A stretch of 64,000 nt of DNA from Metarhizium brunneum (taxonomy: Eukaryota > Ascomycota > Sordariomycetes > Hypocreales > Clavicipitaceae), in contig NC_089425.1 of the NCBI RefSeq assembly GCF_013426205.1, positions 3,286,001 to 3,350,000 on the forward strand, given 5' to 3'. The translations under genes and the position numbers were made by a program. Shown here in pieces: positions 43,027 through 52,694 of this stretch. Numbering within the stretch: position 1 is the stretch's first letter; each line of letters starts with the position of its first letter. Below the pieces are notes generated by a model, which ran no database searches, was not told where the DNA came from, and saw only the letters and a list, made by a program, of their open reading frames with translations.

Positions 43027-45742
43027 ATGCACACTCTGCAGACACCACAGGACTCGCTCATAATAATGGAGAAGTCTTCTGCTACGGCGGACGGCGCCGC
43101 TGGTACTGCTTCCGCCGCCGCCGTCGCTGCCGCCCCGTCCAGCACCAAGACCAACAACACGACTGGGCCCAATGGCCCGTCATTACCACCGCCGAACACC
43201 TCTACGACCGAAAGCCAGACCTCGAAACAATCATCGGCTGCCAATTCTGTTGCGCATTCACCAGCCGCCTCCAGAGATGGCTCGCCTTCTAGGCAACCGC
43301 GTGGAGCAACTTCGTCTACTATGCAAACCGGGAGCAGGTCCCGTACGAATAGCCATCAAGAGACGAGCCCAACACGCCAACTAAGACAGGGTAGCCAAGA
43401 TCAGGGTGCACCGACCCGAACTTTGTCATCCATGACTACCCCAAACCTACGTCCCAGCAACAGGGAAACCCCGATATATGCGCCAACACCACAGAAGCCA
43501 TCAGCCATCCCGGACCTGAAGGATAACCCGCGGTGGCCAGTATCTCCACGACTACGATCACCTCCGCCTCAACTAGGCCGACCTAGGGCGACAACTCCCA
43601 CACGCCGCAATGAACAAGAGGCTCCGGTGATCAGTATTCAACGGCCAAGTCCCTCGCCACACGTCTCCGATACGCAATCGCAAGTCTTGGACAGCGACAC
43701 TGACGACTCTCACGCCCCTTCAGGTGTTCGAACTCCAGCTCGAGGGTTGTTAGAGACTGTCCAAGAAGTGAGCCATAACAACTCACCTGCACGGCCTAGC
43801 GATTCTGCCTTGCTGGAACAAGTCAAGGAGAAGCTTGGAGCCCCCGAAAACCACTCGGACGGTGCCCTTAGTGATGGGGGCCGTACCTTGAAATCGAAAA
43901 TGAGCACTGTTAATGACCAGTATGGAGCCGAGAGCGGCACTATCAGAGCGGACTCGAGGAGACCAAGCTCAGTCCCCCCTCCGCCCTTGGTATCCAGACA
44001 GTCTAGTGCCATGTCGGGAAAGCAAACCAAATCGAAGCCTGAAACGGGTTCTACTCAGAGCATGACTGTCGAGACTGAGACAGTCTCAAGTATTCCACAG
44101 GTAGCACTCACGACGGCTACGAAGGAAGGGGGCAATGCAACGTTGAAAGCCAAGCCAAGCACGGAAACCATTAAACCTAAGAAGGAAAAGAAGAGGACCG
44201 CCAGGAAGCAACCAGCAGTTAGTGCGGGTACAGGTAAGACATCTTTGCTCACTCATGGTTCCAATATTCACAAACACCACGATACTGCGGCCTCATCCTC
44301 ACCGGAGACTAACACTTTATTGTTTGATAGCCTCTTCTAAAGCCGACAACTTCGAAGCTAAGATAGCTAGTGCTGTTGATGAGGCCAATACTTCCGATTC
44401 TGAGGAGACCTTTGTTTATGATTCGAATCCGCCAGATAATACGGAAAGAACGAACCGCCGCTTTCACTCCCGGACGCCCAGTGCTACATCCATGGCTAGT
44501 CAAGTTGACCGACCAAATCTGCGGTCCATCTATGGTATAATGGAAGGCACCAGCCACGGGCCTGTTGCCAAGAAGAGCATGAAGTTTGTGAACACCTTTA
44601 ATGGCAATGCTAGTGACAGCCTTACACCGGGGGATGAAGACGGCAAGGGCAGTGGACGCAGTGCCGGGGGATCTGCCAGAGGAACGGTGCGACATCATCA
44701 CCACATTGGTCGATGGGGTCGACAGCCAGGCAACGGCCACGCTTCTTTATTCGATACCGAGTCTCCGTTCCCTAATGCAGCCAAGTCAAAATTTTCCTCA
44801 AGCAACAACCTCAACAACTCTCGCAATACCTCCAATCTTTCAAGCCCGAGGACATTCCTTTCTACTCGCGGGCATTTGAATCCAAAACGCTCCACGATGC
44901 AGATGTCGTCGAATTACGATTTAGACGACACTACTGGCGCTGACGATGAACGCACGCCGCTGCTTGGCACAGTACGTTCTTCACGAGGCGGGCGACGACG
45001 ACCTCACACCCTTCGCCAAGCCGAGTCTCAGACTTATACCAGGCGGTCATCATATCTCAATCGCTTCGCTGCGTGCCTTGTGTTGACAATGATGCTACTT
45101 TTAGTCATTACAGGAGCCATTGGGTTTATGTTTGCCACTTCTCAACCCATGACGGACATCGAGATTATGTCAATTAAGAATGTTGTTACAAGCGAGCAAG
45201 TGTTGATGTTCGATTTAACTGTCAAAGCACACAATCCCAATATTGTTGTGGTGACAATCGACCACGCAAATCTGGAGATTTTTGCCAAGTCCGAATATGC
45301 CGGAAATGATTCAGACTGGCGGAAATCTCCGGGAGGTTCCAACGAGATTCACACCAGAGATGATCCCGTGAATGATCCACCGAAAGGCCCCGGAGAAGGC
45401 GATGGGGGTGACACCGATTCTAGGCCCAATATTTTATTAGGACGGATCACCGAATTTGACAGTCCACTGACTTTTGAGGGCTCTCTATTTCACCAAGGCG
45501 CTTCTTCTTCGACAGGAGAGATGCAACTTCCAAATCCAGGAAATGGCACTTCTGGCGGCTCTGAACGATGGGGTCACATCTATCAAAATGAGTTTGACCT
45601 GATTGTGAAGGGAGTGGTGAAATATAGCCTACCGCTGAGTGCTCATATCCGTAGTGCTACAGTATCTGGTAGGACTACCGTAAAGCCAAATTCGGCGAAC
45701 GATCCGTCGCACAAGCCGAACAGTACTATTCTGGGCATATAG
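43027..45742 (+). CDS. VAC7: Vacuolar segregation protein Vac7 family
   Basis: Vac7 is a vacuolar membrane protein that activates Fab1 kinase to make PtdIns(3,5)P2. Two exons, 43027-44233 and 44331-45742 (97-bp intron, GTAAGA/TAG), give 872 residues. The N-terminal two thirds are disordered, rich in Ser, Pro, Thr and basic clusters (KPKKEKKRTARKQP). The conserved C-terminal domain begins around VDRPNLRSIYGIMEGTSHGP, passes through DDERTPLLGT, and has one membrane span at about 648-671 (RFAACLVLTMMLLLVITGAI). The lumenal part starts with MTDIEIMSIKNVVTSEQVLM and contains FDLTVKAHNPNIVVVTIDHANLEIFAKS, an LEA-like strand pattern typical of Vac7. The frame has TTG in phase upstream; ATG 43027 is the first Met, ATG 43066 an alternative. 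Confidence 0.9.
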
Positions 45743-47400
45743 CATGCTGCAAGTAATACGTTACTGTATAGAGGCTTGCCATGACTTCAGTTTTCTTTGT
45801 TAATACCTATCTGTTTCGTGCATTCTTTTTTAAGCGCAATCGCATTGCATGAGAAAAGAAAAAAAGCGCTGGCGTTGGAATTTACCTCTCCAACTGCATT
45901 ATGATTATGACTGATCAAACCTGATCAAAGGCTGGGAGATAAAAATTGATTCAAGTTTATGTTATTCTAAGGCTCTCTTTTTGGTTATAGATGGGGCGAA
46001 ATGTCTACATCACAGACGCTCTGTGCCAGAAGAGGAGAGGAATGTACTACACAGCGACGAGAAGCTGAAATGCTATCTTCTACTTTGGGGTGGAAGAGGT
46101 AGAAGGGTTTTGTTTTGCTTTACGACTTTGGCTGCTATAGAAAGCAAACTGGGCGACTACTATATATGTAATTATTATGGTTCATGATGCAACAGACACA
46201 AGCGAAAACGAGAAGCGACGAAGTTGAATCTGGTGCAGGGGACAGGACATGTAACTCAATGACGCGGATTACTTGGAACTTGCTCAAAATTCTACTACAG
46301 TAGGTGTTCAAAAGTCTGCGAGCACCCCATCCAGTGCGAATAGCACACATTATTACGTGCATGGTGTTATTTATATAGTATATATTTTACTATATATTTA
46401 AAGTATTATAATTATAGTAAAAAAATATCTAAAAATATCTAAAAATATAATATATATATATTAAATAAAATTCTATTATAAATATAAGATTATATATTTT
46501 TATTAAATTTTATTATTTAGGGTCTTGATAGCAGAAGAATGACTTGGATAGAGAGGAACAGGACCGACTTGGAATGTGGGCGAGACCACGCAGATATACT
46601 GCGTGTGTGGGCATTTTAGGTTTTCGGTGTGACTCGGCGTGAGTCACGGGCGCGAACTACAACACACAAGGTTTGCCTCTATAATGACGGTGGCTGAGGC
46701 TATCGCGAGATGGCCTTGGCTAGCGGCCGCGGCGCGGCACCAATTGCGCTGGTACGTCTGATGCGTCACGATGCGTAGACGGTCTACTTTTCTAGTCTCC
46801 TACTGTCCTTGGCCTGGTACAGCCTAATACTGTTTTAGATTTTACGCTTACACGATACCTGTATCATGCGTGTAATTTCATTTGACTACAGAGCGAATCA
46901 ACCACAAATTAAAAAAAATTTTATTATTTTAATATATATTTTTTAAAAACCTAACTTTATAGCCCCATAATAAGGGTGCTCGCAGACTTTTGAACACCTA
47001 CTTTACGTACAACAAAAAGAGACTGCAGATGAGAAATGAAAGATGCCCAGGTCGATTTCAAGGTGTACACACTTTTAGTAGACATGCATGGAAGATGTAA
47101 CCAGAGGCATGTTGATCATCATATCCAATTTATGTGTGTTTGACGCATCGCGATGCGTTCTTGGTATATCGCGCGGTCAGCTACGGTTCCGTAGTCTGGT
47201 ACGGCTGGTCTTGATTGATCATTTAGCCCTTTTCTTATATTAACTTAATCATACCCAGTTTATTTGATAACGTCTTTGCTTCGCCCTGACCAGAAACGCC
47301 AATCATGCCCTCGTTTTGCAAATGCGTATCGACACGAAATCTCCGTCATGTGTGTCACGTTGCCGTTCCTATATCCACGGCCAAATGAAATCAAACCACG
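45743..47400. other. Intergenic region carrying a transposon-like element
   Basis: Holds the 3' end of VAC7, the 700-bp inverted-repeat element (46301-47000) and, just downstream, another copy of the degenerate CGCGATGCG repeat (47140-47185). No gene is supported. Confidence 0.5.
46301..47000. mobile_element. 700-bp non-autonomous DNA transposon-like element with perfect 27-bp terminal inverted repeats
   Basis: The left end TAGGTGTTCAAAAGTCTGCG... (46301-46327) is repeated perfectly, inverted, at 46974-47000. Each end carries TA, so a TA target duplication with 25-bp repeats is equally possible, as in Tc1/mariner-Fot1 elements. The interior has two AT-rich blocks (about 46350-46520 and 46905-46965) around a GC-richer middle. 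No transposase frame is present. A degenerate copy of the CGATGCGT repeat lies inside at 46757-46775. Confidence 0.8.
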
Positions 47401-48640
47401 TCATGAAAAATGAATCCCCTCCTCGTTGAATGCAAACAACAGACGCAAAAAGTCATTCTCATCGCACTTGCCAGCTCGCTTGTCAGCTAACTCGGTAACA
47501 TCCTCCAGCACCTTGCGAATCTTTTCCCGAACCAGCTCCGCCACCTTTGTCTTCTTGCGCTTGCTCTTGGTCTTGGGCGCACTGCCGGCCGACCTGGTCA
47601 TCTGCTTGAAAAAATCTGGCGCATCGTCGTCATCCACATCCATGCCATCGCCCTCCTCGGCACCCAGGCCAGCACCAGCACCAGCATCCGTGTCCATTTC
47701 CTCTTCTGCGTCGTCACCCTCGACGAGGGTCTCATCCACAGCGACGCCATTCATCGCACACCACGTCCGGTAATTCTTCTCAACCATGGTCAATACCTCC
47801 CTTGTGCCTAGCCAACTTGCCCGCAGGGTCTTGTTCTTCCTGACAAAGCATACGCGTAGCAGGCCGTCCCATTCGTCCCAGCTTACATTGGGTCTGTCTT
47901 TGCCGACTTTTGGTTCAATCCGCACCACGGAGGATTCGACTTGCGGTGGAGGGCGGAAGTTGTTCTTGCCGACTTTCATGATGTGCGTGATTTTGGCCCA
48001 GAACTGCGCGTTGACGGAGATGCGCGAGTACAAGGAGTCGCCGGGCCGGGCGGTTAGCCGGAGGGCAAATTCGCGCTGGAACATGAGGACGGACGTCCGT
48101 GGGGGGTTGGGCATGGCGAGAAGTTTGAAGACGAGGGGACTTGAGATCTTGAATTTTTTTTAGCCCGGCTGTTCATGTCCAGTCTCCTCGCAGGAGATTT
48201 TGGAAGGCCAGGTTACGTACCTGATATGGCGTATTTGAAATGCAGACATCGAACTGTGGCAACTCCGTCTTAATCACATCGCCCAATATGACCTCCAGTT
48301 TCCTCTGCTCCGGCGTCCCCTGCACACGCTTCGTCACTTCTGCCGCCATGCGAGGATCCAACTCGACGCAGATACATTTTTTGGCACGCTCCAAAATTCG
48401 TACTGTCAAATTACCAGTTCCGGGACCGATTTCCAAGACGGTGTCTGTGGGTTTTAAATATGCCTTTTCGACAATGGCGTCGGACACACCAGGGTTTTTG
48501 AGAATGTGCTGGCCGAAATTGGTGTTGAACTTGAAGACATTGTTCTTGGAGTTTGCGCCGGAATTGCTTGAGCCACCGGATGGTCGATCGTAGGGGCTGG
48601 AAGGCGCGCCGTTTCGCTTCGACTGCTTGACTTTGCCCAT
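47401..48640 (-). CDS. DIM1: 18S rRNA dimethyladenosine transferase Dim1
   Basis: Dimethylates two adjacent adenines near the 3' end of 18S rRNA in the nucleolus and pre-40S particles. Two exons, 48221-48640 and 47401-48147 (73-bp intron), give 388 residues. The N-terminus is basic; [10 protein letters not shown] (41-50) and [12 protein letters not shown] (68-79) form the SAM-binding site, ELDPRM the acidic motif II, and [17 protein letters not shown] the catalytic NxPY motif split by the splice. Conserved [15 protein letters not shown] and [13 protein letters not shown] follow. Compared with yeast Dim1 (318 residues) the C-terminal half holds an extra acidic insert ([14 protein letters not shown] and [13 protein letters not shown]) and a Lys-rich patch. 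It diverges from the Prp1/Prp6 gene with 322 bp between start codons. Confidence 0.95.
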
Positions 48641-48962
48641 TGTGAAGGTGGTGGCAGTGTTGGATCTCGCGGTGAGGAGGGGCAGGTGTCGATTTGGTGT
48701 TCAAGGAAACTTTTTTCTGGGGACTGTTCTTATCGATACAGGCGCCCTGGCGTGCGAAACAGGGCTGACCATGTGAAGATTTGGGCTGCGAGGCTAAGGG
48801 AAACCCGGTCTTCTTTTCACATGGCCCATGCTTTTGCCACATGCTTGGAACGACAGGCAGCTTTCCCTGCACTGCAGCTAGACTTATCCATCAAATTTAT
48901 CTTTTGCAGCGTTTTGTATTTTATTTTCCCTTTTGCCCGCGCAGAACGCGCACGAGAATACA
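48641..48962. promoter_or_regulatory. Short bidirectional promoter DIM1 / prp1
   Basis: 322 bp separate the two start codons, so both leaders and promoters must fit here. No standard box stands out. The half next to prp1 is CT-rich. Confidence 0.5.
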
Positions 48963-51740
48963 ATGGCGTCCAAACTCGATTTCCTCAACCAGAAGGCGCC
49001 AGAGAACTACGTCGCCGGTCTCGGTCGTGGTGCTACGGGCTTCACAACGAGATCTGACTTGGGTCCAGCACGCGACGGTCCCAGCGAAGACCAAATCAAG
49101 GAGGCTCTTGCAAAGCGCGCTGCCCAACTCGGTCTTGCGCCTGACGGCAAGAAGAAGGACGACGACGACGACGATGACGAGCGATTCCAGGATCCCGATA
49201 ATGAAGTTGGCCTGTTTTCCGGCGGCATCTACGACAAAGATGATGAAGAAGCCGACCGCATATGGGAATGGGTAGATGAGCGCATGGATAGAAGGAAAAA
49301 GCAGCGCGAGGCCCGAGAACAAGCCGAGCAGGAGGAATACGAGCGCAAGAACCCCAAGATTCAACAACAATTTTCAGATTTGAAACGTGCCTTGGAGACG
49401 GTCACGGACGAAGAATGGTCGAATTTGCCCGAGGTTGGTGACTTGACGGGTAAAAATCGGCGAAGCAAGCAGGCTTTGAGGCAGAGGTTCTACGCTGTTC
49501 CAGATAGTGTGCTTGCTGCTGCGCGAGATTCTACCGAGATGAGCACCACGGTTACCGATGATGGTGTCGCGTCAAGCGCTACGGACAAGGCGGACGGGAC
49601 TATGACCAACTTTGCGCAGATTGGTGCTGCCCGCGATAGAGTGCTTAAATCGAGATTGGAACAGGCATCCCGAACGAATGGCGATGCTTCGAATGGCAGT
49701 TCCACGAGCATCGATCCCCAGGGCTACATCACAAGCCTGAATAAGATGCAGATGAATGAGGCCCAAGCCCAGGTGGGAGACATCAACCGAGTGCGAGAAC
49801 TTTTGCAGTCAGTGGTCAAGACGAATCCAAATAACGCACTTGGCTGGATAGCAGCAGCTCGATTGGAAGAGCTGGCGGGCAAGATTGTGGCGGCGAGAAA
49901 AACGATTGATCAGGGTTGCGAAAAGTGTCCAAAGAGCGAGGATGCTTGGCTGGAAAACATTCGACTTAATCACGACTCGCAAAACGCCAAGATTATTGCC
50001 AGAAGAGCCATTGAGGCCAACAACCGGTCTGTGAGACTGTGGGTGGAGGCCATGAGGCTGGAAAACATACCCAGCAACAAGAAGAGAGTCATCCGTCAAG
50101 CGTTGGACCACATACCGGAATCAGAAGCTCTCTGGAAGGAAGCCGTCAACCTGGAGGAGAACCAAGACGACGCCAAGCTGATGCTGGCAAAGGCTACGGA
50201 ACTGATACCATTATCAGTCGACCTCTGGCTCGCCCTAGCACGCCTCGAGTCTCCCGAAAACGCACAAAAGGTGCTCAACAGAGCACGAAAAGCGGTGCCC
50301 ACGTCCTACGAGATTTGGATTGCTGCCGCACGCCTAATGGAACAGCTCGGACAAGCTAGCAAGGGCAACGTCATGACGACGGCAGTGAGAGTCTTGGCCA
50401 AGGAATCCGCCATGCCCAAGCGGGAAGAATGGATCGCAGAGGCAGAGAAGTGCGAGGACGAAGGCGCCATCCTCACCTGCCAGAACATCATCCACGCCAC
50501 GCTGGGCTGGGGTCTCGACGAAGACGACGACCGCAAGGATACATGGATGGAGGACGCGAGATCCAGCATCAACCGCGGCAAGTATGACACCGCCAGAGCC
50601 ATCTACGCATACGCCATCCGCATCTTCTATAACAGCAGGACCTTGCGCATGGCGGCCGCTGACCTGGAGCGTAACCACGGCACCAAGGAGTCTCTCTGGG
50701 AAGTCCTCGAGCAGGCCGTGGACGCGTGCCCCACGAGCGAGGACCTGTGGATGATGCTCGCCAAGGAGAAGTGGCAAGCCGGCGAAGTCGACAACGCCCG
50801 TCTCGTCCTGAAGCGCGCATTCAACAAGAACCCCAACAATGAAGACATATGGCTGGCGGCCGTCAAGCTCGAGTCCGAGAACGACAACGCAGAACAGGCG
50901 CGCAAACTGCTTGAAATCGCGCGAGAGCAGGCCCCCACCGACCGCGTCTGGATGAAGAGCGTCGTCTTCGAACGAGTACAGGGCCAGGTCGAAACGGCGC
51001 TCGACCTCGTCCTGCAGGCCCTCCAGCTCTTCCCCGCCGCCGCAAAGCTCTGGATGCTGAAGGGCCAGATCTACGAGGACCTCGGCAAGACGGCCCAGGC
51101 GCGCGAGGCATACGCAGCCGGCGTAAAGGTCGTCCCCAAATCCGTCCCCCTCTGGCTCTTGTACGCGCGCCTCGAAGAAAAGTCCAGCATGACCATCAAG
51201 GCCCGCTCCGTCCTGGACAGGGCCCGCCTGGCCGTTCCCAAATCGCCTCAACTGTGGTGCGAGTCCGTACGCCTGGAGCGCCGGGCTGGAAACCTGTCGC
51301 AGGCCAAGTCCATCATGGCAAAAGCGCAGCAGGAGATCCCCAAGAGCGGCCTGCTGTGGGTCGAGCAAATCTGGCACCTCGAGCCGCGGACGCAGCGCAA
51401 ACCGCGTAGTCTGGAAGCCATCAAAAAGGTTGACAATGACCCGTTGCTGTTTGTAGGCGTGGCGAGGATCTTTTGGGCGGATCGAAAGCTGGAAAAGGCG
51501 CAAAATTGGTTCGAGAAGGCTCTTGTGCTGGATAGTGACTCTGGAGATAGCTGGGCCTGGTACTATCGGTTCCTGTGTCAACATGGCACGGAGGAAAAGA
51601 GGTCAGAGGTGGCTAGCAAGTGTGTTTTGAGCGAGCCCAGACATGGGGAGGTTTGGGAGAGGGTGGCAAAGGAACCTAGGAATGCCAGGAAAGGGGTGGA
51701 GGAGATTTTGAAGTTGGTTGCAGAGGAGCTGGAGTCATGA
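48963..51740 (+). CDS. prp1: Pre-mRNA splicing factor Prp1/Prp6 (U4/U6.U5 tri-snRNP)
   Basis: Bridges U5 and U4/U6 in the spliceosomal tri-snRNP. 925 residues in a single exon from ATG 48963; the open frame begins 30 bases earlier without an ATG. The PRP1 N-terminal domain is obvious: FLNQKAPENYVAGLGRGATGFTTRSDLGPA, an acidic stretch, DNEVGLFSGGIYDKDDEEAD and RKNPKIQQQFSDLKRAL. From about residue 270 to the end there are tandem HAT/TPR helical repeats with the alternating W-x-x-A-A-R-L-E and P-x-S-x-x-L-W pattern (NPNNALGWIAAARLEELAG, PLSVDLWLALARLESP, PKSVPLWLLYARLEEKSS). Length matches human PRPF6 and S. pombe Prp1. The gene is strongly GC3-biased in its middle, which creates long antisense ORFs. 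Confidence 0.96.
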   Translation: MASKLDFLNQKAPENYVAGLGRGATGFTTRSDLGPARDGPSEDQIKEALAKRAAQLGLAPDGKKKDDDDDDDERFQDPDNEVGLFSGGIYDKDDEEADRIWEWVDERMDRRKKQREAREQAEQEEYERKNPKIQQQFSDLKRALETVTDEEWSNLPEVGDLTGKNRRSKQALRQRFYAVPDSVLAAARDSTEMSTTVTDDGVASSATDKADGTMTNFAQIGAARDRVLKSRLEQASRTNGDASNGSSTSIDPQGYITSLNKMQMNEAQAQVGDINRVRELLQSVVKTNPNNALGWIAAARLEELAGKIVAARKTIDQGCEKCPKSEDAWLENIRLNHDSQNAKIIARRAIEANNRSVRLWVEAMRLENIPSNKKRVIRQALDHIPESEALWKEAVNLEENQDDAKLMLAKATELIPLSVDLWLALARLESPENAQKVLNRARKAVPTSYEIWIAAARLMEQLGQASKGNVMTTAVRVLAKESAMPKREEWIAEAEKCEDEGAILTCQNIIHATLGWGLDEDDDRKDTWMEDARSSINRGKYDTARAIYAYAIRIFYNSRTLRMAAADLERNHGTKESLWEVLEQAVDACPTSEDLWMMLAKEKWQAGEVDNARLVLKRAFNKNPNNEDIWLAAVKLESENDNAEQARKLLEIAREQAPTDRVWMKSVVFERVQGQVETALDLVLQALQLFPAAAKLWMLKGQIYEDLGKTAQAREAYAAGVKVVPKSVPLWLLYARLEEKSSMTIKARSVLDRARLAVPKSPQLWCESVRLERRAGNLSQAKSIMAKAQQEIPKSGLLWVEQIWHLEPRTQRKPRSLEAIKKVDNDPLLFVGVARIFWADRKLEKAQNWFEKALVLDSDSGDSWAWYYRFLCQHGTEEKRSEVASKCVLSEPRHGEVWERVAKEPRNARKGVEEILKLVAEELES

Positions 51741-52054
51741 TCGGGTTTGTATTATTTATTATATTATATTGCCTATGTGAACACGTCAGGTATTGGGTGT
51801 AAGTGAGTAGATTGAGGTTACTACTAATGAGATATGCCATGAGAACGATGATAGGCCAGCCCGCAGGTGGGCGGTTTATATGATGGAAAACGTAATGGCA
51901 ACATGACAAGCTCAGAGTGTACGGGTGGCGCGTAGAAGTAATTACTAGATTTCGAAGCCCGAAAATGTCATGAACTTTACTAGTTACAACAGAAACCCCT
52001 GTACATAAGCCTTGACCCGACTAACGCATCTTAATATGTATGACGGACGTGGCT
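51741..52054. other. Convergent intergenic region
   Basis: About 314 bp between convergent genes. AT-rich 3' UTR sequence; nothing else seen. Confidence 0.4.
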
Positions 52055-52694
52055 CTACTTGCTGCCACCGCCAAACCATCCCGAAATACCACTCTTGGCC
52101 TTGGCAGCACCGTCCTCGACCGTCTTGTCAAACTTGTCGACGGCCTTGATGGCCTCAGCCTTGGCGTCCTTGACGTAGGATTCAGTCTGGCTCTTGATTT
52201 TTTCAGCCTTTTTGTCGGCTTCGGCCCACTGCAATCTTGTTAGTTTACCATGCCGCACAGTCGCACTCTTGCGCCGTACAAGTAGAAGGCGGAAGAACAA
52301 TACATACAGCCTTGTCAACCTTGGCACCGGCCTCGGCTCCATAGCCCTCAAGTTTCTTCTCAGCATCAGGCTTGCTACCAGGCAGACGGTCCTTTACCTT
52401 GGCGGCGGCGCTGTGGACGTCGCCTGAGGAATGTGTTAGTCTCGTCATGAGTTTGTTGCAAGCGCTGCTGCTGCTGCTGCTGCTGCCAGAGGCCCCAGCG
52501 GTCTCAGCGCACCGCGCACCAAAGCGTAGCTGAGCCGTGTCGAAGCAGCGCCATCAATTGTAGCATGGGGTAGCCAACATACTTTCAAACTTGTTCTCGG
52601 CGGCTTTGGGGCTGCCGCCTGCATTGTATAGGTAGTACCCGACACCGCCTGCGGCACCGAGACCGAGGATAAGAGGCATACGTGATTTGGACAT
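52055..52694 (-). CDS. Small CWH-like (calcofluor white hypersensitive) membrane/amphipathic protein
   Basis: Three exons, 52583-52694, 52308-52423 and 52055-52228, give 133 residues. MSKSRMPLILGLGAAGGVGY followed by YLYNAGG is a Gly-rich membrane-like segment at residues 6-22. The rest consists of amphipathic, Ala/Lys-rich helices (AAAKVKDRLPGSKPDAEKKL, AEADKKAEKIKSQTESYVKD, AEAIKAVDKFDKTVEDGAAK) of LEA-like type, ending in GWFGGGSK. Short fungal proteins with this layout are often annotated as calcofluor white hypersensitive protein, a name from a cell-wall stress phenotype; the biochemical role is unknown. The 159-bp first intron holds a (GCT) triplet run. The 79-bp second intron starts GTATGT. 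Confidence 0.72.

Noticed and set aside
50334..51584. 416-codon minus-strand ORF
   Set aside because: Lies wholly antisense to the Prp1/Prp6 gene and is explained by that gene's strong GC3 bias.
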